From positions 8,280,613 through 8,344,612 of the forward strand of contig NC_065881.2 in assembly GCF_932274485.2 (NCBI RefSeq): DNA of 64,000 bases. The letters are read 5' to 3'. Origin of the DNA: Patella vulgata (taxonomy: Eukaryota > Mollusca > Gastropoda > Patellidae). The notes below the pieces were generated by a model, which made no database searches, was not told the origin of the DNA, and saw only the letters and a list, made by a program, of their open reading frames with translations. Below, in pieces: positions 20,651-31,628 of this stretch (position 1 is the stretch's first letter; every line of letters begins with the position of its first letter). The translations under genes and the position numbers were made by a program.

Positions 20651-21009
20651 CCGAATGCAAGCACAGTCAAGAGATTGATGCTCAACAGAGTGTGACCCAG
20701 TGTCGTGGTAACAGTTGAAAGAGACTTATTCGTCTTCTTAAATTTCTGACAGTATTTTAAATGAGTGATTAACCTCATTTCGTCTGAATAGACTGAAGTC
20801 TAGTTTACTTATCAAAATAGATTCTATTCACATAAATATATTTACAGCCCTTTTATTTTATCTATGACGGTGAAGTACAAGGGGGTATTCTGTAATATTA
20901 CACTTAATTCAATTAATGGCAACTCAACACAGGTGTATGACCCATCTACCTGGTCGACACACACCAAACGACTTTTCGTTTAGGTCAAGTCATTAAATGG
21001 GACTGCAGA
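20651..21009. other. Unannotated spacer
   Basis: No supported gene or repeat. Confidence 0.4.
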
Positions 21010-21132
21010 GATGAAATGGGATTTAAAAACCTCCTACTTTTCTGCACCGACTGGGGTAATGAAGACTGGCATCGGCGCTACGGTCGACTCTTATATCGAA
21101 TTCCATACGGATTAAACCCCATTTCATTTTCT
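21010..21132. mobile_element. SINE2 fragments, inverted pair
   Basis: A reverse fragment (GATGAAATGGGATTTAAA to TCTTATATCGAATTCCA) meets a short forward tail (ATTAAACCCCATTTCATTT), forming a small hairpin-like pair. Confidence 0.7.
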
Positions 21133-21146
21133 CTCGGGGGGGGGGG

Positions 21147-21440
21147 GGAGCTGAATGGTTAGCACGTGCGCGCTGTATCATGAGGTCTGTCATTGAGTCA
21201 ACTGACGTGGTTTCGATTCCCCGGTTGTATGTGACAAGGAGTAAGGTCGCCTGTCAAATCTCGTGGGTTTTCTCCGGGTCCTCCGGTTTCCTCCCACTGA
21301 TAAAGACCCCTACGCGCAAATAAATTATTGAAATAAAAATTGTTAGTTTCGATCGAAATAACCTAGTTTGTGTTGAGTGGACGTTAAACCGCATCTCTCT
21401 CTCTCTCTCTCCCTCACTTTCTCTCTCTCCTCTCTCTCTC
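21147..21440 (+). mobile_element. SINE1, full length
   Basis: Poly-G start, AGCTGAATGGTTAGCACG head, intact B box GGTTTCGATTCCCCGG, core, GGACGTTAAACCGC and interrupted (CT)n. Confidence 0.87.
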
Positions 21441-21474
21441 CATACCACATTACATGTCAAATGCTCAGCTGAAG

Positions 21475-21735
21475 TAGGAAAACGGAAGGTTTCATTTCTT
21501 TCATTGGCAGTACGCCGTAGCGGCCCCGTCCGAGCAAGATTTCCACCAGAAATATTAAACCCCTTTTCTGTATTTCTTCAGTTTCATAGGAACCGGCGTG
21601 GTTTCCCCTTGTCTGTGGTATAGGACAGAATGTCAAAGGCAGTTGTCTAGTAGTACGAATGAGACAAAAGACAAAAACCCGAGGTTGCCAGGTCCTCCGC
21701 CTGCACCACTAACAAGCGAAAACCGCACCTAGAAA
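21475..21735. mobile_element. Degenerate SINE2 mosaic
   Basis: Pieces in mixed order: TACGCCGTAGCGGC, TATTAAACCCC, then forward AACCGGCGTGGTTTCCCCTT and GAGACAAAAGAC, then reverse CTAACAAGCGAAAACC. Confidence 0.6.
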
Positions 21736-21748
21736 GGTTTCAAATAGA

Positions 21749-22016
21749 AAGAGTGAGAGAATTGTGGTTTAACGTCCACCCGAAACAAACTAGGTCATTT
21801 TGGGACTACATATATTTCAATTTTATTTCATTAATTCGCTTGCGCGTAGAGATCTTTTAAAGGGAAACCGGAGAACCCGGAGAAAACCCACGAGGTTAGA
21901 CAGGCGATCCTATACTTGTCACGTACGAGCGGGGAATCGCAACCACACCACTTGACTCAATGACAGACCTAATGATGCAACGCGCCCGCGTTAACCATTC
22001 GGCCACCCAACCTCCA
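21749..22016 (-). mobile_element. SINE1, full length
   Basis: GTGGTTTAACGTCCACCCG to the head CATTCGGCCACCCAACC. Confidence 0.86.
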
Positions 22017-22032
22017 GAAGGGTTTCAAGCAG

Positions 22033-22396
22033 CAGTGGTTCTCAACCTTTTCCTGCCATCGACACGCCTTGGAACACATGAAAATATAGCGGCACACCTG
22101 GCTAAATATATATGAAAAATATTTGAATTTTGCAAAATAAAAGCATGGCAAGTTAGACGGAATACAACCGTAAACAGAGACTAGTCATAGAAACATGGAA
22201 AAACTCAGCTATGAACTTGTCAGTAGACACACAGAATGACTCAAACTAAATAAAGAAAAACACAGCTATGAACTTATCAGTAGACACCAGTGAATACTCA
22301 ACTGGGATCACGTGGTTTTTCACATTTCCTTAGCGTGCCGTTCAAAATTTCGCGGCACACTTAGGAAGATTACGCGGCAGTGGTTGAGAATCACTG
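22033..22396. mobile_element. hAT-like MITE (CAGTGGTTCTCAACC termini)
   Basis: Ends CAGTGGTTCTCAACC and GGTTGAGAATCACTG form the inverted repeat typical of hAT elements of the Charlie kind. TTTCAAGC and TTTCGAGC flank it within two bases and fit an 8-bp target duplication with one change. Internally AGCTATGAACTTGTCAGTAG is duplicated. No transposase. Confidence 0.8.
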
Positions 22397-22467
22397 ATTT
22401 CGAGCGTTAATACAAAGTTGTATTAGTTGTTAGCTAGATGGACACTCCACTTGACTACAATTTATAT

Positions 22468-22980
22468 TTAAAGGAGCTAAGTCGCTAATATTTGGGACCT
22501 AGAAATGGACACAAATGGGTCGCAACGCATACAATAATGTAATATGAATGTATATAAATTGATTTACATTCAATCATTTCTGTTTTTACTCTAATTTCTA
22601 ATCAGTTAGGTTCGGCGAAATACGCCCGTATTCTCGATCAAATTTCAATCTCTAGCGTCTGGTTATTCCAGTCTACGCCGAGAGTATTTATTGGGCATGC
22701 TTTCCAGATAAGAATATAGCGTCACCGTTTGACATGACTTGTGGAATATGCCTAGCCTCGTTTTTCGAGTCCCTTATGACAAATAGCGCCGAAACACATT
22801 ATGGTACACGATTCGTGTACCAATTGTAAAATGTTTATTTTGTCTTAAATAATGGATATCAGAAGGCCATCTTTTCCCGGTAAGATCACAACATCAATGT
22901 TGATTTAAACCGACAAATAAATCATGTTTTCAATGTCGAAGATTTTGGAGGATATTGAGTTAGAGACTTAGCTACTTTAA
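22468..22980 (+). mobile_element. MITE-B copy 2, complete (family reference)
   Basis: Inverted ends TTTAAAGGAGCTAAGTCGC and CTAAGTC..TTAGCTACTTTAA, about 22 bp, 513 bp long. Landmarks are TTTGGGACCTAGAAATGG, GGGTCGCAACGCATA, GTTATTCCAGTCTACGC and CAACATCAATGTTGATTTAA. The middle carries the perfect palindrome GGTACACGATTCGTGTACC (22812-22830). No coding frame. Confidence 0.87.
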
Positions 22981-23220
22981 ATAAAAAAAAAAACAACAAC
23001 AACGTTACAAACGACAGGCGCCATATATCTAAATAGTTCACTCAAGCTTAGACTGAATTAATTCACCGAGATAGGGTTGATAAGTTTCAAGAATTTTATT
23101 TCAAAAAGGATTTAAAAGAAATTGTGTAATTTTAACACTAAGTAAAAAAAAAAATAGCTTATTTACATTACTCGAGATCCTGTTTGACTTCACAATACTA
23201 TTTTGATTTGGCCACAAATC

Positions 23221-23231
23221 AGAGGGAGAGC

Positions 23232-23263
<32 letters not shown>

Positions 23264-23491
23264 CACAAATCAGGTCATTTCGGGACTAACATATGGTTCA
23301 ATTTTATTTCAATAATTCGCTTGCGCGTAGGGTTATTTAGCAGTGTGAGTAAACCGGAGGACCCAGAGAAAACCCACGAGGTTGGACAGGCGACCCTAGT
23401 CACGTACAACTGGGGAATCGAAACCAGGCTAGTTGACTCAATGCCTTATGATACAGCACGCACGTGCTAACCATACGGCCATCCAACCCCC
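23221..23491 (-). mobile_element. SINE1, near full length
   Basis: (GA)n 23225-23260, a small deletion of the TTTAACGTCCACTCG segment, then the normal body to GGCCATCCAACCCCC. Confidence 0.85.
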
Positions 23492-23577
23492 GTACTCTAC
23501 TAGAACGATTCAAATATTATGTTTAAGCTTCAATAAATTTCTTTAAAGAGATAATAGTTCAAAAATAGATACTGCAA

Positions 23578-23925
23578 TTTAAAGGCTCAATACCACTCTT
23601 GAATAATATGTCCCAATCTTTATTCTGGTCAACAAATTGTACTATTTTACAATATTCCAATTAATTGGTGATACAAATTTCATCTTAACACACCTAATTT
23701 AAAAAATTGGAAAAATTCAACTAAATGATTTGAAAAGCCTGACGTAAAGCTTTTCAAATGTGACTTGGATTTAAAAATATTTTTTAACCCTCTGAACAAG
23801 TAAAATAGGATGTAATGGATAATTTACACAACAGGTAGGACACTAACACATCTAGTACTTAGAATAAGGCTATTTTTTATTTTCTGGAGCTGTCAAGCCA
23901 GCAAGAGTGTTATTGTCCCTTTAAA
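23578..23925. mobile_element. MITE-J
   Basis: Inverted ends TTTAAAGGCTCAATACCACT and the complement of CAAGAGTGTTATTGTCCCTTTAAA, about 24 bp with few mismatches, 348 bp, AT-rich body. Terminal TTTAAA is shared with MITE-A, B, H and I. Confidence 0.75.
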
Positions 23926-23945
23926 GATATTTCAGTGAAATAACC

Positions 23946-24294
23946 AATCTGATTAAAACACAGATCCTATTTCGTTTCGTTTTTTGTAGTTCAAAATTTC
24001 GTTTTATTTGTCTCTACTACATTAGGATCTGAAAGAGTTGTTATATAACCTGCGTTCTGGATGGCGTGAGGGATTAGCCATTGAAACAGTCTGTTACGGC
24101 GACATCTTGGCGTGCGATGCGCGGAACTGTGGGTAAACCACTAGAAACGTCAATATTGATTGGTTAATCAGTGTCTGAGGTCATAGGGTTAAAAGCCGTG
24201 CGTACGACCTCTGACACGACCTTTAACTACGACCATATATCACGGTCCATGTTACAACTGGTCAGAAATATAGATCTGTATTTTAATCATATTG
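23946..24294 (+). mobile_element. MITE-C copy 3
   Basis: AATCTGATTAAAACACAGAT start, TTTCGTTTCGTTTTTTGTAG, body with GCGGAACTGTGGGTAA, end AGATCTGTATTTTAATCA. The right subterminal block is shortened. Confidence 0.83.
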
Positions 24295-24299
24295 TGAAA

Positions 24300-24535
24300 T
24301 TACTTTACTCTGGGCGAACAAAGTTTTGACAAAAGTAAAACTTCGATTATCTATTTAATCGTCAAACTCTTAAATGGCCGCGGTGTCGAATCCAATCTAC
24401 TGAAAATCTAAGCCATCCAATTGCTCTATGGGCTTGTCGGGTTAATAAATTTTTAAATTATGATTTATGTAACATTCGAAACAAAATGACCTTCAATTTC
24501 CAGATTTAGCTCTTTAAACATTAATGTGCTTTACT
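24300..24535 (+). repeat. Diverged MITE-A-like segment
   Basis: TTACTTTACTCTGGGCG, ATCGTCAAACTCTTAAATGG and CCAGATTTAGCTCTTTAAAC echo MITE-A and the 94-bp unit at 11145. Confidence 0.5.
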
Positions 24536-24779
24536 AAGACAGCTGAGTGCATAAATGGCTGTTTATTATCTATTAAACATACATTATGCAAGAAATGTTT
24601 TTTTAAACTATTAATTAGACATTTATTAACGCTCGATGCCATTGCTTGCCTGCGATATTTACTGCATTTGAATACATTTTTTTGGTGGATGATTTAACGT
24701 CAAACTACCCAATTTTGGGAAAAGTTAGAGATACTATTTTTAGATTCGACTTTTATTTTTGGATGCCCTGAAAGCTCAG

Positions 24780-25151
24780 TTAAAGATACATTATGGGTGA
24801 TTAGATAAAGAACTGGCAGTTCTCAATATAATAGTTAAAAACTAGATAATGTAAAGGGAATTTGCTGAAAATTTCAGTCAAATTAATCCACTCTAACCCA
24901 CATTTTAGCGATTGAATTTTTGGCCTAGCCTCGATCATCATTACTCAAGTTGGTACGATAAAATAACATAGTCTCGATTATCCATTTCATGATTAAGTCA
25001 AGAATGAAAGTGGAGAAGCAAATGGTATCCTAATCCAGTAAACACCACAGGCTAGCGTTGACATCGAGAGAGTTGATTACGGTCTGGATCAGTTAATTAA
25101 TGTCTAATTAATAATTTAGAACATTTCAGCTCTTGAATAATGTATGTTTAA
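24780..25151 (+). mobile_element. MITE-A copy 4, complete
   Basis: TTAAAGATACATTATGGGTG start and AATAATGTATGTTTAA end; the GGCCTAAAGAAAGACC segment is deleted. Confidence 0.83.
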
Positions 25152-25204
25152 GGGAATTAACTCTATGTTTTGTATACGATTGAAATAACCAGAGTAAGAG
25201 ATTG

Positions 25205-25245
25205 AAATGAAATGAAAAGAAAAGAAATGGGGTTTAAAGCCCTCT
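25205..25245 (-). mobile_element. SINE2 tail scrap
   Basis: Only GAAATGAAATG..GGGGTTTAAAG remains. Confidence 0.55.
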
Positions 25246-25391
25246 TCAAATGAAGCAGTCACTAGACTAAATGACTTGGGTGTTCACTTCAAAAATGCTA
25301 AATTATGCAAATAGGTAAACTTAAAATAAATGTTTGCCAATAAAATCTTTGACCTTGCTTTCATTACATATATTGGTCGATTTTTTTTCTG

Positions 25392-26012
25392 TTAAAGATA
25401 CTTTCCCAGACAAGCATTTATCGTGTGTTTATTTCCAATAAAAGTATGGCAATTTTGGTATATATCGAAAGTAGAAACATCCAATCTTACTAGAAAAATA
25501 CTGGAATCCATGAAAAACGCCCAACTGAGTGCATACAAGACAAAAATGTAATGGTTTCCCAAACTGGCAACCCGACGATTAGTGATGTCTGTTCGAGTAA
25601 CGTCAAAGGTAGAACGCGAAGATTGCCTAATCTCCCAGCGTTAGTGAGCGCTTGATGTATATGTTGATAAACTTGATGGTGCAACAGTTTCTGAGTTAAA
25701 AACCTCGGGAAAAAAAACTTGGGCAGTGGATAATCCGAAAATTTATTGGGCTTCGATATTTGTAATAAATAGTCAGCGATTAAAGACAGCATCGTCTTGT
25801 ATATACAATGAATTCTCCCCCAGCTTCGCACTCGTTGCTGGGTACTAGGAGAGGTATGTCACGTGACACAAACATGACCACTTTTGATCATGGGTAATCC
25901 TTGACAATTACAATGATTTGAAGGAAAATTATGATCAATTAATTAGTTTGAATGTTTTTAGTCCAAATATATCATCGAATCACCCAGATTGTACGCGGGA
26001 AAGTATCTTTAA
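25392..26012. mobile_element. MITE-H
   Basis: Inverted ends TTAAAGATACTTTCCC and GGGAAAGTATCTTTAA frame 621 bp. A 113-codon reverse frame (25490-25831) lies inside and has no domain; the repeat explains the region better than a gene. TTAA is the probable target. Confidence 0.75.
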
Positions 26013-26155
26013 GTGTTAGAAAGGATGAAACATATTTTAGGAGAAAGTATTCTGTCACGCCCTTGGTACACTTATGTTTGTCAGGAAATGGTTTCATTAC
26101 AATACGTTTACTTATCGCTAAATAGAGAATCTCCTACGAGTTTTTTTGTAAATCA

Positions 26156-26352
26156 GAAAGACAGAGAGAAATGGGGTTTAACGTCCACACAACACAAACC
26201 AGGTCATTTCGGGACTAACATATGGTTCATTTTTATTTCCATAATTCGCTTGCGCGTAGGGGTCTTTAGCAGTGGGAGGAAACCGGAGGACCCGGAGAAA
26301 GCTTACGAGGTTGGACAGGCGACCCTACTCCTTGTCACGTACAACCGGGGAA
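26156..26352 (-). mobile_element. SINE1, 5' truncated, with 13-bp TSD
   Basis: TTTTTGTAAATCA flanks the copy at 26143-26155 and 26353-26365. The SINE stops at CAACCGGGG, inside the head, so the truncation happened during insertion. Confidence 0.87.
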
Positions 26353-26594
26353 TTTTTGTAAATCAACCCAAGTCGATAAGTAAAAAAAAACCTCCACAAA
26401 AACCGAAGTCTGCCGAGTTTTTCTACTTTATCGACGAGTTTTGATATTTTTGGATAACAAAAAAGACAAATAGTAGATTTTATTTATCCCTCAACCCTTT
26501 CTTAAACTCATAAATAAATAAATAAATATAATTCTTTGGTATAGATGTAATTTTACTGAGCCTGATTACATTATGGCGTAGTGATACATCATTT

Positions 26595-26984
26595 TTTAAA
26601 GTTACAATTTCATATTTTTAAATTATATTTTTAAAATTTATTAAAATAAAGCCTTAAAATAGATGGTATCTATAAACAGTCCTACCTTGTTGAAGAATAA
26701 TCCTATTACTCCTATAATTCACTATTACCAGTTGAGAAATTGGCAAAAATATCATTTTCAACTTCAAATTCAAACATTTGAAGTTAGCTATTCCATGGTG
26801 GGGAATAGGAAAACAAGGGAGGTAACTGGGAGGTAATTGTGTTATTATTTCCGGCGTGAAGATTTCTAAGTGTGAGAAAGATAACCTATGGTCGTATAAT
26901 AGTGAGTTGACAACCTATTGAACAAAAGACATAGAAATAATTATGTTTTGACTTTCTTAGAAAATATGAAATTGTAACTTTAAA
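26595..26984. mobile_element. MITE-I, perfect 24-bp inverted ends
   Basis: TTTAAAGTTACAATTTCATA TTTT at 26595-26618 is repeated exactly in inverse at 26961-26984. The 390-bp element is AT-rich and non-coding. Perfect ends suggest youth relative to the other MITEs. Confidence 0.85.
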
Positions 26985-27462
26985 CAGCAAACCACATGTT
27001 GCAAAGTCCTATATATATTGACGTGGTGTTTCCTTGATTTAATAAACAAACTAAACAGTGTCACTGTTTATAATTCTTGGATGTTTATGGGGAGTGTTGT
27101 AATTGTTTAGGCTAATTGAGAACTTGTGTCCAACAATATTACTGGATTCACAAAATAGTCCATTTTTAATAGAAAAAAGTAGTTCCTTTTTCATTGACCA
27201 ATCAAATTTGTGCAAAGCGATATCTCCTATTGTCTGAACCGTGATAAATTTTAAACGGATTTCCTAAATAATTGTTATTAAAAACTTGCCTATGTGTTTG
27301 AAATCACCCCCGACTGAATAAAATCCATTGCACATTTACATATCCCAACGAAAAAAAACAGTTCTTTAAAAAGTCAATGTTTTTGCTTGTATTTTCGACT
27401 GTGCCCATCGTAAAACTTTTGACTATCACGTGTGTTGTAATCAAAACAGCCGCACGATCTTT
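26985..27462. other. Unannotated spacer
   Basis: AT-rich; no gene or repeat supported. Confidence 0.4.
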
Positions 27463-27692
27463 TCGACATCTGTCTAGTCTTTCGGATGGGACGAAAAACC
27501 GCATCCCGTGTATACATTGGCGTGCACGTAAATGATCCCTTGACAGTTGGAATTCGATAAAAGAGTAGGCCGCAGTGTTGCTGTCTGGACAAAATGTCCC
27601 TCATCACACTGTATGGCGTATGCCCGTCTTCTTTAGCCCAGTATAGGAGCTGAACAGTAGCACTTAAAACCCCATTCCATTTCATTTCATTT
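27463..27692 (+). mobile_element. SINE2, 5' truncated
   Basis: CTGTCTAGTCTTTCGGATGG through CGTAAATGATCCCTTG to CCCCATTCCATTTC. Confidence 0.84.
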
Positions 27693-28064
27693 AACAAAAA
27701 TTTAAACAGATACTTACTGATATAATAAACCCCGTCAATAAATCAGATCACATCCATATAGCGCTACATCCATAAAACTTGCTCATAGCGCATACGAAAA
27801 CTATATTCAATACGAAAACTATACACGTTGACTCTTAAGTCAATTTTTGTAATGCATTTTAAAAAAATGAGTTTTGAAGATTGACAAAGAAGTAAAAAAA
27901 GTTCAACCATGAGTGAATTTCATCTGTCTGCAGCCAACGCTCTTCAAGAATAGAGTTTCAATATAAATATCATAATGTCTGCTGTTGGTAATTTATATCT
28001 AATTTCTCAAGGATGTAATTTTATTTATTCACAATTAAAATGACAAATGGGGCCAATATTTGAA
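27693..28064. other. Unannotated AT-rich spacer
   Basis: A short direct duplication TACGAAAACTATA at about 27792-27822 is all I see. Confidence 0.4.
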
Positions 28065-28609
28065 TTTAAAGGAGCTAAGTCTCTAACTCAATATCATCCA
28101 AAATCTTCAACATTTAAAACACGAATTATTTGTCAATTTAAAACAACATTGATGCTGTGATCTTATCGGAAAAGGGTGGGCTTCTGATATCCAATATTTA
28201 AGACAAAATAAATATTTTATTCTGATATCCAATATTTAAGACAAAATAAATATTTTACCATTGGTACACGAATCGTGTACCATAATGCGTTTCAGTCCCA
28301 GTTCTAGCAAGAGACTAGAGGAACGAGGCTAGACATATTGCACCAAACCATAGAACTAGAATACTAATACTAGTTCTATGACCAAACCAAACGGCTTATG
28401 TAGACTGGAATAACCAGACGCTAGGAATTTGCACTCGATTGAGACTGCTGGCTTATTTCACGGAACATAAATGATTTGAAATTAGAGTAAAAACGGAAAC
28501 GATTGAATGTAAATCAGTTTATATACATTTATATTACGGTATTATATGAGTTGCGACCCACTTGTGTCAATTTCTAGGTCCCAAATATTAGCGATTTAGC
28601 TCCTTTAAA
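28065..28609 (-). mobile_element. MITE-B copy 3 with internal changes
   Basis: TTTAAAGGAGCTAAGTCTCT start and GATTTAGCTCCTTTAAA end. Inside, TTCTGATATCCAATATTTAA is tandemly duplicated (about 28197-28256) and a palindromic stretch CATAGAACTAG..CTAGTTCTATG sits at 28348-28381. It keeps the GGTACACGAATCGTGTACC palindrome. Confidence 0.84.
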
Positions 28610-28737
28610 CCCGGAAATTACAATGCATTTTTATTCTGATTCGTTAAATATATTTCTTAATTTGTTTGATTTACCGTCATATTATATCTCATTTGTCGGT
28701 CCTATATCTGGAAAGAGGCAATAAAATGGAAATGGTT

Positions 28738-28828
28738 GAATTAAACATAAATTATGCAAGGGCTACATCTGTCTATTGCAGGTCTTTCTTTAGGCCTGAA
28801 ATGTTATTTAAATTAATTAATTTATCAA
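28738..28828 (-). mobile_element. MITE-A copy 5, fragment
   Basis: TTAAACATAAATTATGCAAG and GCAGGTCTTTCTTTAGGCCT, cut off by the following SINE1. Confidence 0.72.
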
Positions 28829-29093
28829 GGGTTTAATGTCCACTCGACAAAAACTAGTTCATTTCGGGACCAACTTAAGGTTTAATTTTAGTTCAATAAT
28901 TCGCTTGCGCGCAGGGGTCTTTAGCAGTAGGAGGAAATAAAAGGACCCGGAGAAAACACACGAGGCTGTAGAGGCGACCCTACGCCTTGTTATATTCAGA
29001 GGGGAGTGGAAACCACGCCATTTGAATCAATGACAAATCTTATGATTCCACGCACACGCGTTAAACCACGACTAGACCATACAACTCTCCTTG
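28829..29093 (-). mobile_element. SINE1, near full length, diverged
   Basis: GGGTTTAATGTCCACTCGAC to GACCATACAACTCTCC; no GA tract remains at the tail. Confidence 0.82.
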
Positions 29094-29119
29094 CGTGCAC
29101 AGAAAGGTACCCATGATGA

Positions 29120-29491
29120 AATGAAATGAAATGGGGTTTAACGTCCTACTGTTTTGCTCCTAAACTGGGCTAATGAAGTCGGGCATACGCCATACAGTGT
29201 CCTATGAGGGAAACTTTGCCCGGGCAGCGACGCTACGGCCTACTCTTATATCGAATTCCAACTGCCAAGGGGTCTTTTACGTGCACGCCAATTTGTACAC
29301 GGGACCTCGGTTTTTCGTCCCATCCAAACGACTAGACAGCTGTCCTTGTCAGGACCTCCGTCCTGCATCACTGACAAGGGGAAACCACGCCGGAAAATCC
29401 GGATGAACTTTCTCGGCAAATGCAGGGATCGAACACCCGACCTCCAAGCTAGCGAGCCAGCGTCTTATCCACTTACCTACGTGATCCCCGA
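29120..29491 (-). mobile_element. SINE2, full length, with 11-bp TSD
   Basis: ACCCATGATGA flanks it at 29109-29119 and 29492-29502. The head is complete (CCACTTACCTACGTGATCCCC). One of the best preserved copies. Confidence 0.92.
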
Positions 29492-29502
29492 ACCCATGAT
29501 GA

Positions 29503-29542
29503 GCAGTGCGGGCAAATTTCTCCTCATAGCACATTGCATGAC
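29503..29542 (+). mobile_element. SINE2 scrap
   Basis: GCGGGCAAATTTCTCCTCAT AGCACATTGCATG only. Confidence 0.6.
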
Positions 29543-29905
29543 ATTCTGATTACAACACGGATCCTATTTCGTTTCGTTTTTTATAGTTCAAAATTTCGTT
29601 TAACTTGACTTTACTACACCAGGATCTGTTATATAACCCGCGTTCTGAATGATGTGACGGATTAGCCAATGAAGCGGTCGGTTAGGGCGAGATTTTGGCG
29701 CGAGATGCACGGAACTGTGGGTAACCCACTAGAAACATTAACGCTAATTGGTTGATCAAATGTCTGAAGTCATAGGTCAAAAGCCGCTCGTATGACCCTG
29801 AAACGACCTTCCAGTACAACAGGTCAGATCTGCATGTAGTGTAGGCCACCGAAAGTATAAAAAAACAAAACGAAACGAAATATAGATCTGTATTTTAAAC
29901 AGATT
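29543..29905 (+). mobile_element. MITE-C copy 4
   Basis: Complete ends ATTCTGATTACAACACGGAT and TAGATCTGTATTTTAAACAG; 363 bp. Confidence 0.84.
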
Positions 29906-29939
29906 GACTCCATGGCTTCTACCCGTCAAAAAAGTAGGG

Positions 29940-30175
29940 CGTTAAAGGTGCATTATCTAAGATTTAGATAAAGAGTTGCCAGTTATCCCTTTTTAATAAA
30001 TAGATAATGAAAAAGGAATATATTAAAAATTCAGTCAAATTACTTTAGTCTGGGCGGAGTTTTTACTGTTTGGAGAATAGCGTAGTCTCGATTTTGATTG
30101 CTACCTTTGTTACGATAATAGACAAAGTCTTGGTTATCCATTTTTAAATTAAATTATCAAATTTCGATCGTGTTT
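29940..30175 (+). mobile_element. MITE-A copy 6, right-truncated
   Basis: GTTAAAGGTGCATTATC, ATTCAGTCAAATTACTTTAG and GGTTATCCATTTTTAAATTA; diverged, right terminus absent. Confidence 0.65.
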
Positions 30176-30364
30176 CAATCTGTTCTACTAGAACCATTGT
30201 TTCATTCTGTTTCATGTGCATTAAGACACCTGAAGGCAGCGTTTCTGACAAGTTTTTCAAACTTTCCGGGGTAGTTAAATGGGTCACAAGGAACAACCTT
30301 TAACAAAACTTTCCGGTTTAGTTTACTGGGTTATAAGGAAAAACTATATTAAATCCCTTCATAA

Positions 30365-30912
30365 ATGCTTCTATAAATTATATACCATGAATTATATACC
30401 GGTATATACCAAATATTATATACCTTAAATTACATACCATGAAATTACATATTATGAAATTATATACCACGAATCATATACCATGAAATTGTATACTACG
30501 AATTATATACCATGAAATTATATGCCATGAAATAATATAACATGAATTATATACCATGAAATTACATACCAGAAAATTATATACCATAAATTGTATATCA
30601 TAAATTGTATATCATAAATTATATGCCATGAATTATATACCATGAAATTATACCATAAATTATATATCATAAATTATATGCCATCAAATTATATATCATG
30701 AAATTATATGCCGTGAATTATATACCGTGAAATTACATAAATTATACACCATGAAATATATACCATAAATTATATATCATCAATTATAAACCACGAAATG
30801 ACGTACCATGAAATTATATGCCATGAATTATATACCATGCAACTATATACCATACAATTATATATCATCAATTATATACCATAAAATAATATAATATACC
30901 AAGAATTAGACC
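30365..30912 (+). repeat. AT-rich tandem tract (ATTATATACCATGAA units)
   Basis: Irregular head-to-tail units of 13-15 bp built on AAATTATATACCATGAATTA with many substitutions. About 40 units and no coding frame. Confidence 0.9.
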
Positions 30913-30956
30913 GCTTTATACATAAAATTATAGCCTACGTTAAACCCCAGAGAGAG

Positions 30957-31336
30957 AAATGAAATGAAATGAAATGGAGTTTAACGTCCTACTGTTCTGC
31001 TCCTAACCTGGGCTAATGAAGACGGGCATACGCCATACAGTGTGCTATGAAGGAAATTTTGCCCGGACAGCGGCACTACGGCCTACTCTTATATCGAATT
31101 CCAACTGCCAAGGGATCTTTTACGTGCACGCCAATGTGTACATGGGACCTCGGTTTTTCCTCCCATCCTGACGACTAGACAGCTTTCCTTGTTCCTTGTC
31201 AGCCCCTCCGTCCTGCATCACTGACAAGGGAGAACCACGCCGGAAAATCTGGATGAACTTCCTCGGCCAATGCAGGGATCGAACACCCGACGTCCATGCT
31301 AGCGAGCTAGCGTCTTACCCACTTAGCCACGTGACC
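30957..31336 (-). mobile_element. SINE2, full length, head joined to SINE1 tail
   Basis: (GAAAT)n to CTTAGCCACGTGACC and a poly-C run, then directly the (GA)n of a SINE1. Same junction type as at 9952. Confidence 0.9.
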
Positions 31337-31345
31337 CCCCCCCCC

Positions 31346-31382
<37 letters not shown>

Positions 31383-31627
31383 CCACTCGACACAAATTAG
31401 GTCATTTAGGGACTAACATATGATTCAATTTCATTTCAATAATTCGCCTGCGCGAAGGGGTCTTTAGCAGTGGGAGGAAACCCGGAGGACCGAGAGAAAA
31501 CCCACAAGGTTGGACAGGCGCCCATACTCCTTGTCATGTATAACCGGGGATTCGAAACCACGCAAGTTGACTCAATGACAGACCTCATGACACAGCGCGC
31601 TAACCATTTGGCCATCTAACCCCTTTT
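31337..31627 (-). mobile_element. SINE1, near full length
   Basis: (GA)n 31348-31382, GGTCCACTCGACACAAATTA to GGCCATCTAACCCC. Confidence 0.86.
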
Positions 31628-31628
31628 A

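Noticed and set aside
25490-25831. 113-residue reverse-strand frame
   Set aside because: It lies wholly inside MITE-H with matching inverted ends on both sides and shows no domain.
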